Origin: Pandoraea bronchicola
Lineage (GTDB): Bacteria > Pseudomonadota > Gammaproteobacteria > Burkholderiales > Burkholderiaceae
Assembly: GCF_902459805.1 (NCBI RefSeq)
Contig: NZ_CABPST010000003.1
Location: 248,001-312,000 of the forward strand
DNA length: 64,000 nt
Direction: 5' to 3'
The position numbers were made by a program, and so were the translations under genes. Each line of letters starts with the position of its first letter. The stretch's first letter is position 1. Under the pieces are notes generated by a model, which saw only the letters and a program-made list of their open reading frames with translations, was not told the DNA's origin and searched no databases. Positions 9,076 through 17,516 of this stretch are shown piece by piece.

Positions 9076-9972
9076 ATGGATTTTCTCCAGCTTCAGACCT
9101 TCAAGGCCATCGTCGACGAAGGCAGCGTGCTTGGCGCTGCCGAAGCGCTGCACTGCGTGCAGTCGAACGTCACGGCCCGCATTCGGGCGCTCGAGTACAC
9201 GGTAGGCGTCAAGCTCTTCCATCGGCAGGGGCGACGTCTGCAACTCACGCCGAGCGGGCGCACACTGCTTGGCTATGCCGACCGGATTCTGGCGCTCTCG
9301 CGTGAGGCCAGCGCGGCGCTCAATCCGGCAAGCGAGCCGTCCGGCGACTTTTCGCTGGGGGCGATCGAGTCGTCGGCAACGTCGCGGTTGCCAGCGGTGC
9401 TCGCACGCTTTCACGCGGCGTATCCGAAGGTACGTCTGAATCTGGTGACTGACACGTCGCTCAACCTGCTCGACGAGATCCAGCATGGCCGCGTCGACGC
9501 GGCGCTGATAGCGGGAACCGCCTGTCTCGAAGCTCAGGCGCAGGCCGTTATCGTGTCCGATGAGGTCTATCGTGAGCCGATCGTGCTGGTGGCCCCAGCC
9601 CGGGCGGGGCGGGTGCTCGAAGCGTCGGACCTGTCGGGCGCCACGCTACTGATGTGGCCGCCGGGCTGTCCGTATCGCGCCACGATGGAGCAATGGCTGG
9701 CGGCGAACGCCGTCACGCCGGGGCGCATTCTCAGCTATGGCAGTTACGCGACGATCGTGGCCTGTGTCGGTGCTGGCGTCGGTTACTCGCTCGTGCCGCG
9801 CGGTATCTATCTGCGGTATCGGAAGGAGGCCAACATTGTCGGCCACGCGATGGAAGATCTGGCCGCTGTGCCGAACTTCTTCGTCCGGCATCGCGGTGTC
9901 GACGTGCATCCGGCGCGCGAAGCCTTCTTGCGTGTCATGCACGAGTACGTCGCCGAGGCGCAGCCCGTTTAA
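9076..9972 (+). CDS. LysR-family transcriptional regulator
   Basis: 298 residues from the ATG at 9076 (MDFLQLQTFKAIVDEG), preceded by GGGAG. The N-terminal winged HTH (residues 1-60) contains GSVLGAAEALHCVQSNVTARIRALE, and the LTPSGRTLL linker follows. The rest is the periplasmic-binding-like effector domain (about 90-295), including GAIESSATSRLPAVLARF. The subtype looks like the PtrR/YneJ branch (MDFLQLQTF...HCVQSNVT...), but the ligand is not readable from sequence. It is divergent from the DUF1127-like gene, a common LysR-target arrangement. A GC-rich inverted repeat at 9975-9991 follows the stop but has no T tract. Confidence 0.92.
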   Translation: MDFLQLQTFKAIVDEGSVLGAAEALHCVQSNVTARIRALEYTVGVKLFHRQGRRLQLTPSGRTLLGYADRILALSREASAALNPASEPSGDFSLGAIESSATSRLPAVLARFHAAYPKVRLNLVTDTSLNLLDEIQHGRVDAALIAGTACLEAQAQAVIVSDEVYREPIVLVAPARAGRVLEASDLSGATLLMWPPGCPYRATMEQWLAANAVTPGRILSYGSYATIVACVGAGVGYSLVPRGIYLRYRKEANIVGHAMEDLAAVPNFFVRHRGVDVHPAREAFLRVMHEYVAEAQPV

Positions 9973-10023
9973 TCTTCCCGCCAGGCGGGAACGCGGGTGA
10001 TGCATTGCATAAAGCGGATCATC

Positions 10024-10050
10024 AAATGATAATGTGTCTCATTAACATTT
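10024..10050. promoter_or_regulatory. Fur-box-like palindrome upstream of the AraC regulator
   Basis: The arms AAATGATAATG (10024-10034) and CATTAACATTT (10040-10050) pair at 10 of 11 positions around a 5-bp centre. The left arm contains TGATAATG, matching the Fur consensus GATAATGATAATCATTATC. It ends 20 bp before the regulator's ATG, where Fur binding would block transcription. The downstream PchR-like regulator and siderophore receptor fit iron control. Confidence 0.65.
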
Positions 10051-10070
10051 GAGTCGAGGATAATCCGGAG

Positions 10071-11039
10071 ATGGCCAATGCTCAGCCTTGGCGGCACGTC
10101 ATCGATTTCGAGGGGCTATCGTTCGCGCGCGGCGTACAGCAGGCGCAGGCGGGCGAGTCTGTGCGCGAAGCGCTTGCCGGCGGCGACATCAAGATCGTGT
10201 TTCTGCTCGACGGAGCGTTGCAGTGGGGCGCCGGTGGCGCATCGCTGTTGAGCGCGGGGCCGGGCAGCGTCAATATCTGCTTTGGCGCGACTGCGCTCGA
10301 CATCGACAACGTCTATGTCGAGTCGGACACGTTGCGCTATTGCAGCCTACGGCTCTCCGAGCGTTATCTGCACGCGACGTGCGGTCTGGACGCACATTCG
10401 CTGACACGGCGCTGGCGCGAGGCGGTAGGCGATTCGCGCCGCGTGAGGGGTGACTGGTGCGATAGCAGTGCGGTGCTCACGCGCGGCATGAGTGCCGAAG
10501 AGTGGCGTTGGGCAAGTGCGATGACGTCGCCGGCGGCTGACGATGGCGATGCGTCCTGGCAGCGCCTCGCGCTCGTCGGTCAGACGTTCGACGCGTTGGC
10601 GCGATGTGCGGCATACCCCCCTGACGCGACCGACATGCCGGACGATTATCCTGCGCGCTCCCTCGGTGGGGCAGAGCGGCAGATCACCGTGGAATCCCCT
10701 CGCGAGCGGGTGATGCGCCGTGCTGTCCTGGCTGCCCGCGACGTGCTCGACGAGCGCTTGCAGGCACCGCCGTCGTTACCCGCACTGGCCCGCGAGGTCG
10801 GTATCAACGTCAATAAATTGTGTGCTGGCTTTCGCGAACAATTCGGCACGACCGTGCACGGATACGTGCGCGAGCGGCGTCTGGCGACGGCGTTCGAACT
10901 TCTCAGTGCGCGACGAATCAGCGTGAGCGAGGCTGCGTGGCAATGCGGCTATACCGACTCGCATTTCACGAAAGTCTTCCGCGCACGCTTCGGTGTACTG
11001 CCCAACACGCTCACGCGTGAGGCGGGATTGGCGCGCTGA
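10071..11039 (+). CDS. PchR-like AraC-family regulator of siderophore uptake
   Basis: 322 residues. The N-terminal two thirds is a PchR-type sensing domain (FARGVQQAQAGESV, then DIKIVFLLDGALQW). The C-terminal about 100 residues form the double HTH of AraC regulators: SLPALAREVGINVNKLCAGF is the first and VSEAAWQCGYTDSHFTKVF the second. Proteins of this group bind a ferric siderophore and activate the cognate receptor gene, which here follows 137 bp downstream. Candidate Fur site directly upstream. Specificity for a given siderophore cannot be read from the sequence. Confidence 0.88.
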   Translation: MANAQPWRHVIDFEGLSFARGVQQAQAGESVREALAGGDIKIVFLLDGALQWGAGGASLLSAGPGSVNICFGATALDIDNVYVESDTLRYCSLRLSERYLHATCGLDAHSLTRRWREAVGDSRRVRGDWCDSSAVLTRGMSAEEWRWASAMTSPAADDGDASWQRLALVGQTFDALARCAAYPPDATDMPDDYPARSLGGAERQITVESPRERVMRRAVLAARDVLDERLQAPPSLPALAREVGINVNKLCAGFREQFGTTVHGYVRERRLATAFELLSARRISVSEAAWQCGYTDSHFTKVFRARFGVLPNTLTREAGLAR

Positions 11040-11072
11040 CGCGTCGAAGCGAGTGACACGCTGGCGCATCAA

Positions 11073-11109
11073 TTTGTGATGCCATCGCTAACCTTGGTGA
11101 TGCAAGCGC
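11073..11109 (+). promoter_or_regulatory. Direct-repeat candidate binding site for the AraC regulator
   Basis: Two 16-bp elements, TTTGTGATGCCATCGC (11073-11088) and TTGGTGATGCAAGCGC (11094-11109), agree at 13 of 16 positions. They start 21 bp apart, two helical turns, the geometry typical of AraC-family operators. An inverted GCATCA at 11066-11071 faces the first TGATGC. The site lies between the regulator and the receptor gene. Confidence 0.5.
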
Positions 11110-11175
11110 GAGTGGCGGCGACGCGCACCCGTCACGATGACGAGATCGATTCTCAGTCTCGTTGGTGTCTTGCCG

Positions 11176-13404
11176 ATGTCTTTCAAAACCACAAGTCGTT
11201 ACCGCGTCGAATCCCAGTGTTCGACGGTCGTGCCCGGGGTGTGGCGCGCCGTTGCCATCGCGGCGTTTGCCGCCGTCGCGGGCGGGGCCGTGACGCCAGT
11301 GTTTGCACAAGTCGCGTCTGCGGCGTTCGCTTCTTCCCCTTCAATTTCCGCTTCCGACGCGCCGGATTCATCGTCGCAAGCCGCTGCGCTGCCAGTCACG
11401 CACGTCATTGGCACGGCCGAGCGCGACGCCGCCACGCAAGGTTCCTTGCTGGGCAGAATTGCGCCGTCGGTGCGTGACATTCCGCAGACTGTCATCGTTG
11501 TCGACGAGAAGCTCATGCAGCAGCAGGGCACACACACTGTCGAGGACGTGCTGCAAAACGTGCCCGGCATTACCGTGCAGCCGTATGTGTTGCTCACGAC
11601 GGCGTTCTACTCGCGCGGTTTCAAGCTCGACGCCTTTGAGCAGGACGGTGTCCCCGTGCTGATGGCCAACACGGCCGCCGGCCCGCAGGACATGACGCCC
11701 TACGAGCGCGTCGAGATCATTCGTGGCTCGACCGGCCTGTTTCATGGCACCGGCAACCCCGGCGGCCTCATCAACCTCGTGCACAAGCGGCCGGGCAAGA
11801 CCTTCGCGGCGTCGGCCAGCCTTACATTGGGCCGTTGGGATCGCTATCGAGAGGAGGCCGACATTGGCGGTCCGCTCAACGACAGCGGGTCGTTGCGCGC
11901 ACGTGTCGCGGTGTCGGACGATCGTCAGCGCATGGACTACGACGTTGGCCGCCAGCACGCGACCACCGTCTATGGCGTGGCGGAAGCCGACCTGACGTCG
12001 TCGACGCTGTTTCGCGTGGGCGTTCAACATCAACGCACGACGTCGACACCGAACCTCGCAGGCGTGCCATTCTCGACTACGGGCGGCGATTTGAACCTGC
12101 CGCGCTCGATCTTCCTCGGCTCGTCGTGGGACACCTTCGACTGGACCGAGACCCGTGTGTTCGGCACGCTGGAGCAGCAACTCGGCAACGGCTGGGCGGC
12201 CAAGCTCTCGGCGAACTATCTCGATGGGGGCGGCGATCTGAAATACGGCGTGGCGTTCGGGGCGATCAATCCCGCGACCGGTGCCGGCAGCCAATTGACC
12301 GGCGCGGCGTACCGCTTCGACAACGCGCAAACGGGCGTGGACTTGCAGGTCGATGGTCCGGTAAAGCTGTTCGGTCGTGAACATCATCTGCTCTTCGGCT
12401 TGCAGCGTCTCGAATCCACGACGCAGCAACGTAGCGCTGCATTGATCCCGTCGGTGAACGGCAAACCCGTCAACGTCTTCCGCTGGGACCCGAATTCCGT
12501 GCCGGAGCCCGCCACCGGGCCGTTCTCGAACGTAACGCCCACACGCACTGTGCAAAACGGGGCGTACGCGATGGGCCGCATCCGTCTTGCTCAACCGCTG
12601 ACACTGGTGCTCGGTGCGCGCGTGTCGTGGTGGGACCAGCACGCACCGGTGAGCAGTTACCGCACCGGCGCGAAGGCCACGCCCTATGGCGGCGTGGTGT
12701 TCGATCTCAACGACCAATGGTCGCTATACGCGAGCTACGCCGACATCTTCCAGCCGCAGACCGTGCTCGATGCCAGCAACCGCCTGCTCAAGCCGATTAC
12801 GGGGGCGAGCTACGAAGCGGGGGTGAAAGGGCAACTGTTCGACGGTGCACTCGATGTCTCGCTGGCCGTCTTTCGTATCCGTCAGAAAAACCGCGCGCAG
12901 ACCGATCCGAGCGTGCCGTGCGTGGGCACGACTTGCCGCTACATCGCGTCGGGCGAAGTGCAGAGCCAGGGTGTGGAGATGCAGGCCAATGGTCAGATCA
13001 CCGACGCCTGGAACGTGTTTGCGGGGTACACCTTCAATACGACGAAGTACCTGAGCGACACCGCGATGCAAGGGCAATCGTTCTCGGATTTCGCGCCGCG
13101 TCACTTGCTGCGCCTGTGGACGAACTACGACCTGCCGTTCGACGCGCGGCGCTGGAGCGTGGGGGGCGGTGTCGATGTGCAGAGCGAGACGTCGGCCACT
13201 TCGAACGGCATACGGCTGCGGCAAGGCGGGTACGCAACTGTGAATCTGCGCACGGGCTATCGCTACAGCAAGCATGTGTCGGCGTCGCTCAATGTGAACA
13301 ATGTGTTCGACCGCCGCTACTACCAGAGCCTGTCGAATGCGAACTGGAACAACCATTACGGCACGCCGCGCAGCGTGATGATGACCTTGCGCGCCGATTA
13401 CTGA
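11176..13404 (+). CDS. TonB-dependent siderophore receptor
   Basis: 742 residues if started at the ATG at 11176; an upstream in-frame ATG at 11137 gives 755, and neither has a good ribosome site. A long n-region precedes a signal peptide ending near PVFAQ. The plug domain begins with DIPQTVIVVDEKLMQQQGTHTVEDVLQNVPGI and holds the marker YERVEIIRGSTGLFHGTGNPGGLINLV. The beta-barrel ends with the family-typical NNVFDRRYYQSL...GTPRSVMMTLRADY. It is in the FoxA/FpvA/FhuE-like group of siderophore receptors (TIGR01783 style). It has no N-terminal signalling domain, so control is likely by the AraC protein rather than a FecI/FecR pair. Substrate unknown. Confidence 0.93.
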   Translation: MSFKTTSRYRVESQCSTVVPGVWRAVAIAAFAAVAGGAVTPVFAQVASAAFASSPSISASDAPDSSSQAAALPVTHVIGTAERDAATQGSLLGRIAPSVRDIPQTVIVVDEKLMQQQGTHTVEDVLQNVPGITVQPYVLLTTAFYSRGFKLDAFEQDGVPVLMANTAAGPQDMTPYERVEIIRGSTGLFHGTGNPGGLINLVHKRPGKTFAASASLTLGRWDRYREEADIGGPLNDSGSLRARVAVSDDRQRMDYDVGRQHATTVYGVAEADLTSSTLFRVGVQHQRTTSTPNLAGVPFSTTGGDLNLPRSIFLGSSWDTFDWTETRVFGTLEQQLGNGWAAKLSANYLDGGGDLKYGVAFGAINPATGAGSQLTGAAYRFDNAQTGVDLQVDGPVKLFGREHHLLFGLQRLESTTQQRSAALIPSVNGKPVNVFRWDPNSVPEPATGPFSNVTPTRTVQNGAYAMGRIRLAQPLTLVLGARVSWWDQHAPVSSYRTGAKATPYGGVVFDLNDQWSLYASYADIFQPQTVLDASNRLLKPITGASYEAGVKGQLFDGALDVSLAVFRIRQKNRAQTDPSVPCVGTTCRYIASGEVQSQGVEMQANGQITDAWNVFAGYTFNTTKYLSDTAMQGQSFSDFAPRHLLRLWTNYDLPFDARRWSVGGGVDVQSETSATSNGIRLRQGGYATVNLRTGYRYSKHVSASLNVNNVFDRRYYQSLSNANWNNHYGTPRSVMMTLRADY

Positions 13405-13468
13405 TCTCTTCGGCGAACGCGCGGGTGTTCCGATCGCGTTCGTCTCTCAATGAACAAGGAGCGAATTC

Positions 13469-14074
13469 ATGAGCAACGTGACGATCTTGACGCGGGCAAT
13501 CCGCCACGTGGCCGTAGCCGCCGCGGTGACTGGGGTGGCCGGTGTGCCGACGGCACATGCGCAGACGACAGCGCCGGTTGGCGGGGCGAGTGTCTGTACG
13601 GCCCTGGCGACGGTTTCAACACTGCGAGGCACTTACCAGTTGGAAGGCGAGGGGCCGTTGCCCATCGAACTGGTGCTCGCGCCGCGTGAGGGGGCGTCGT
13701 CTCGTCTGTTCCAGGTGACGGGGTTGGTGTCGGAGGGCGAGCATCGGTTCGGCGTAGTCGGCATGGCGTACTGCACCGGCGAGGGGCAGGGCACGCTTGC
13801 GCTCGACATGACGATGAGCGGCGGCTTTCACGACACGCCGGTCGACGATGAACTGCGGCGCGCGTGGCCGGCCGGCAAGGCGCCGAAGCGGGCGAGTTCG
13901 GCGGGCACGAGCGTAGTTCATGCCGAAGTGAATCTGGCGTCGATGCATGGCTGGGCCGAGGCGATGCGCACCATCGTGCTGACCGGTCAGCGTGTGATGG
14001 GGCCACGTCATATATCGGCGGCGCTCGTGCTGACTGGGGCGGGTGCTGCCGGGGAGGCCGGCCGTGAACGTTGA
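13469..14074 (+). CDS. Exported hypothetical protein of the siderophore locus
   Basis: 201 residues. A Sec signal peptide (hydrophobic part about residues 12-27, likely cut after AHA) is clear. The mature part contains two cysteines (VCTALATV and AYCTGEG) that could form a disulfide, and is mostly predicted beta strand. I do not recognise the family. It begins 64 bp after the receptor gene, has a good AAGGAG site, and overlaps the following cupin gene by 11 bp, so the three probably form one iron-regulated unit. Function unknown. Confidence 0.75.
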   Translation: MSNVTILTRAIRHVAVAAAVTGVAGVPTAHAQTTAPVGGASVCTALATVSTLRGTYQLEGEGPLPIELVLAPREGASSRLFQVTGLVSEGEHRFGVVGMAYCTGEGQGTLALDMTMSGGFHDTPVDDELRRAWPAGKAPKRASSAGTSVVHAEVNLASMHGWAEAMRTIVLTGQRVMGPRHISAALVLTGAGAAGEAGRER

Positions 14075-14477
14075 TGACGGGGAAAGGGCGCTCGGTGCGC
14101 ATCTGCCGTGGGTCTGCGAGCAAGGTCGCGATTCACTTATCGGTCTTTATGACGACGATAGCCTCGCGGCTCTCGCTGCCCGTGGCGGCGCGCGTCGCAT
14201 GATCGGCATGTTCGACGCGCCGGACGATGCCTCGGTGCATGCTGACGTATGGGAGTGCCACGAGGCGGGCGATGAATTGCTGATAGTCGCGCGGGGTGCG
14301 CTGGCCGTCGATTACGTGGATCTGGCGGGCGTCGCGCGCACACTGGAGATCGTGGGGCCACGATTGGCGGTGGTGCCGTCGCGCTGCTGGCACCGTGTGC
14401 GGGTGCTCGTGCCTGCCGTGCTGGCCTTCGTCACGCCGACCGGGAGAACGCGTCGCGCGGCGCAACCGTTTGGGTGA
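14064..14477 (+). CDS. Cupin-domain protein
   Basis: 137 residues from a GTG at 14064, chosen because GGGGAGG lies 6 bp upstream; it overlaps the previous gene by 11 bp. The fold is a single small cupin: WECHEAGDELLIVARGALAVDY matches the first cupin motif (H, E and G present), and RLAVVPSRCWHRVRV matches the second, with His as the last metal ligand. Cupins of this size are metal-binding sensors or enzymes. Its place after a siderophore receptor suggests a role in handling the imported ligand, but this is inference. Confidence 0.75.
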   Translation: MNVDDGERALGAHLPWVCEQGRDSLIGLYDDDSLAALAARGGARRMIGMFDAPDDASVHADVWECHEAGDELLIVARGALAVDYVDLAGVARTLEIVGPRLAVVPSRCWHRVRVLVPAVLAFVTPTGRTRRAAQPFG

Positions 14478-14518
14478 TTCCGGTGTCGGGCTTGCCGGAA
14501 AACGGCGATGTTGGGGAA

Positions 14519-14562
14519 GGCGACGGTGCGGCCGGTGCCGGCATGGCGCAGGCACCGTCGCC
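14519..14562. terminator. Hairpin between converging cupin gene and recJ
   Basis: An 11-bp perfect inverted repeat, GGCGACGGTGC (14519-14529) and GCACCGTCGCC (14552-14562), encloses a GC-rich loop that can itself pair (GGCCGGTGCCGGC). It has no T tract, so it may be a Rho-assisted or RNA-stabilising 3' end for either gene. Confidence 0.4.
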
Positions 14563-14570
14563 GTGTGGCT

Positions 14571-16268
14571 TCACGCCTGAGCGTGTTCGACAATCATCTG
14601 CACGCGCGACACGCCGTTGAACGTGTCTGCTGCCAGTCGATACGCAAACTGCGCACGGCTCGGCAAGGTGTCGGCGTGATTGAACCAGATGGCATTGAAG
14701 CGCATGCGTCCGCGACCGAGTTGCAGCTTCAGATGCTTGTCCTTGAGGATGGCTTGCGAGAGCACATCGAACTCGCCCGAGAACACCGGCGGCGGGAAGC
14801 CTTGTCCCCACACTTGCGCGTCGAGCAACGCGACGAATGGCGGCACGAAGCATTCGTCGCCGATGTCGCCATCGGTTTCGATCACGCGCGACAGCGTCTT
14901 CTCATCGAGCCACGCCTGTCCGACCGCTTCGAACGCCGCCTGAAAGCGCGGCAGGGCGTCGGCGGCGATCGTGAGGCCGGCGGCCATCGCGTGGCCACCG
15001 AACTTGGCGATCAGGCCCGGTTCGCGCTTGGTGACCAGATCGAGGGCGTCGCGCAAGTGAAAGCCGGGGATCGAGCGGCCGGAGCCCTTGATCTGGCCGT
15101 CGTCACCCGGGGCGAACACGATGGTCGGGCGATAGAACTTCTCTTTGAGGCGGGCGGCCACGATCCCGATCACGCCCTGATGCCAGGTTTCGTTGAAAGC
15201 GCACAGCGTGGTGGCGGCACGCGGATCGAAGCGCGCCAGATCGGCCAGCGCCTCCTGTTGCATGCCGGCTTCGATCTCGCGGCGCTCGCGATTCATCGCG
15301 TCGAGCTCTTGTGCGAGCGTCCAGGCGCGCCCATCGTCGTCGGTCAGAAGACATTCGATACCCAGCGACATATCGGCGAGGCGTCCGGCGGCGTTCAGCC
15401 GCGGGCCGAGACCGAAGCCCAGATCGAAGCTGCCCGCCTGACGCGCGTTGCGGGCGGCGGCGCGAAAGAGCGCGTTGATGCCCGGGTGCATGCGACCCGC
15501 GCGCATGCGCGAGAGACCCTGCGCCACCAGAATGCGGTTGTTGGCATCGAGTTTGACGACGTCCGCGACCGTGCCCAGTGCGACCAGGTCGAGCAGGGCG
15601 TCGAGGCGGGGCTGCTCGCGGGCATCGAACGCGCCGCGTGAGCGCAACTCGGCCCGAAGGGCGAGCAGGACATAGAACATCACGCCGACACCGGCCAGAT
15701 GCTTGCTCGGGAATTCGCAGCCGGGCTGGTTCGGGTTGACGATGCAGCGCGCGTTGGGCAATTCGCTGCCCGGCAAGTGGTGATCGGTCACCACCACTTC
15801 GATACCGAGCGCCTGTGCGGCGGCCACCCCGTCGAGGCTGGCAATGCCGTTGTCGACCGTGATCAGCACATCGGGCGGCCCCTGTTTGCCTTGCGCAGCC
15901 AACGCCACGATTTCGGGGGTCAGGCCATAACCGTATTCGAAGCGGTTCGGCACGAGATATTCGACCTTCGCGCCGAACATGCGCAGACCGCGCACGGCCA
16001 CGGCACATGCGGTCGCGCCGTCGCAATCGTAGTCGGCCACCACGAGCATGCGCTTGCCGGCGGCAATGGCGTCGGCAAGGAAGACGGCGGCTTCTTGCGC
16101 CCCCTTGAGCTGCGAGGGAGGAATCAGACGAGCGAGCGCCGTTTCCGTCTCGGCGCTCCCGGCCACGCCGCGCGAGGCGAACAGGCGGGCGAGTACCGGG
16201 TGGACACCGTCGCGCGCGAGGGCGTCGGCCGTCGCGTCGTCGACATGGCGGGTGACGATGTCGGTCAT
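14571..16268 (-). CDS. recJ: Single-stranded-DNA-specific exonuclease RecJ
   Basis: 565 residues from the ATG ending at 16268 (MTDIVTRHVDD), with a GAGGAAG ribosome site. This 5'-3' ssDNA exonuclease acts in RecF-pathway recombination and mismatch repair. DHH-family motifs are visible: VADYDCDGATAC (motif I), VTVDNGI and VTDHHLPG (the DHH itself). The C-terminal DHHA1 part has KGSGRSIPGFHLRDAL and FGGHAMAAGL. The start codon overlaps the stop of the upstream gene (ATGA), so the two are translationally coupled. Confidence 0.95.
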   Translation of the reverse strand: MTDIVTRHVDDATADALARDGVHPVLARLFASRGVAGSAETETALARLIPPSQLKGAQEAAVFLADAIAAGKRMLVVADYDCDGATACAVAVRGLRMFGAKVEYLVPNRFEYGYGLTPEIVALAAQGKQGPPDVLITVDNGIASLDGVAAAQALGIEVVVTDHHLPGSELPNARCIVNPNQPGCEFPSKHLAGVGVMFYVLLALRAELRSRGAFDAREQPRLDALLDLVALGTVADVVKLDANNRILVAQGLSRMRAGRMHPGINALFRAAARNARQAGSFDLGFGLGPRLNAAGRLADMSLGIECLLTDDDGRAWTLAQELDAMNRERREIEAGMQQEALADLARFDPRAATTLCAFNETWHQGVIGIVAARLKEKFYRPTIVFAPGDDGQIKGSGRSIPGFHLRDALDLVTKREPGLIAKFGGHAMAAGLTIAADALPRFQAAFEAVGQAWLDEKTLSRVIETDGDIGDECFVPPFVALLDAQVWGQGFPPPVFSGEFDVLSQAILKDKHLKLQLGRGRMRFNAIWFNHADTLPSRAQFAYRLAADTFNGVSRVQMIVEHAQA

Positions 16269-17344
16269 GTGACTTCCTCGCCAATCCGGGCGAACTGCAC
16301 CATGCGGGCGTCGAGCGCCTGACGGCGCCAGAACTTGCGCAGGTCGCCGCTGCGTGAGCGAATCGTCACGCTGTGGCTGTCGCCGCACAGGGTGAGCGAG
16401 ACTTCCCGCGCCTGCCCCTTGCTCACGCGCTCCAGCGCAGGCGCGAGCCATGTGCGCTCGATGTCGACCAGGGCATCGCGCCAACGGGCCCAGTCTTCCA
16501 TCAGGAAATGCGGTGTCAGGGTGTCGATCTGCACGAAGGTTCGGCCGTTGGCGGCAGCCAGGCCGGCGTTTGTGCCATGCAGGGCGATCTGCAGATGGGT
16601 CGCCAGGCCGCGCGTGGCGGGATCGTCCGCCAGAATCGTCACGCACGGCCGGTTCAGACGCGGTGCGGCGATACGTTGGCCGCCTGCGTAGAGCCAGATG
16701 GCGTTGACCGGCGGCAGGCGGCGCGCTTCGCGAGCCTGATTGGCCGGATGGTCGTACCAGGCCATCTGCACTTCGTTCTGCCACTTGCGCCACGTCAACT
16801 CGGCGTTGCCTTGCGGCAGCCAGATATCGACGTTACGGCCCGCAGCGCGCGCGGGCGACGCCGTGAGGAGGTCGCCCAAGGCCGGCGCGCTCAGGTACCA
16901 ACGGTCAGCACGCGGTGCGATCAACTCGGCCCCTTCTTCGGCAAACAGCGCGTGCGCGGTGGCGAAGAGGGCGGCCGATTCCTCGGCGCTCAGCGCCAGT
17001 TCGGCCGGATCCGTCAGCACCAGGTGGTCGGTGGCGATATGGATGTGCGCGGGCTGTGCGCAGTACCAGAAACGGGTGTCGAGCGTGCCGCTGTCTTCGA
17101 GCAGCATGAACGGCGCAAGCGGCGCGCGCGACGGCGCACCGGGCAGGCCAAAGGCGTCGGTCAGCCAGCGTTCATGCGGCAGCGTGGGGACAAACGGGTC
17201 TTCCGGCACGTCCTGCGCCGCCTGGACGCCGCGCGCGAGCAACTTTTCGAGCGCGGGCAACTCCAATTCGGCCAGCAGTGCGGGCAAATGGGCCGACGCG
17301 GGCAGCGCGAACGGCAAGAGAAAGTGCAGGGCAGGTGTATCCAT
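16265..17344 (-). CDS. Conserved hypothetical protein coupled to recJ
   Basis: 359 residues, soluble, no signal peptide. Recognisable stretches are the N-terminal HFLLPFALPASAHLPALLAEL, PHERWLTDAFG, and WYLSAPALGDLLTASP followed by VDIWLPQGNAELTWRKWQNEVQMAWYDHP-like text. A protein of this type sits upstream of recJ in many betaproteobacteria and is sometimes labelled phosphoglycerate-mutase-like, but I see no clear catalytic motif and do not assign a function. It overlaps recJ by 4 bp (ATGA). Confidence 0.8.
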   Translation of the reverse strand: MDTPALHFLLPFALPASAHLPALLAELELPALEKLLARGVQAAQDVPEDPFVPTLPHERWLTDAFGLPGAPSRAPLAPFMLLEDSGTLDTRFWYCAQPAHIHIATDHLVLTDPAELALSAEESAALFATAHALFAEEGAELIAPRADRWYLSAPALGDLLTASPARAAGRNVDIWLPQGNAELTWRKWQNEVQMAWYDHPANQAREARRLPPVNAIWLYAGGQRIAAPRLNRPCVTILADDPATRGLATHLQIALHGTNAGLAAANGRTFVQIDTLTPHFLMEDWARWRDALVDIERTWLAPALERVSKGQAREVSLTLCGDSHSVTIRSRSGDLRKFWRRQALDARMVQFARIGEEVT

Positions 17345-17516
17345 GTCGAGGCGAATTGTATGGCAAACTTCGCGCTGGCAGTTGGGTGACCCTGACGTCA
17401 GGTACGGAACGTACCGTCCTTCGCGCCGGGCCGGGGCCGGGTGCGGGGGCGCGGGAGCCGGTGCAGACCGGTGCCGCTACGCTCCGATCGATCCTTATCA
17501 AGAATCAGGAATCCGT

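Noticed and set aside
9975-9991. Terminator after the LysR gene
   Set aside because: TTCCCGCC/GGCGGGAA arms are separated by a single base and followed by no T tract; too weak to call.
10071-14477. Complete siderophore biosynthesis and uptake cluster
   Set aside because: Only regulator, receptor, one exported protein and a cupin are present; no NRPS, NIS synthetase, ABC transporter or exporter is visible.
16740-17516. N-terminal extension of the lolC reading
   Set aside because: It runs antisense through the recJ-partner gene. The family N-terminus [15 protein letters not shown] begins at the TTG at 17517, which has its own ribosome site.
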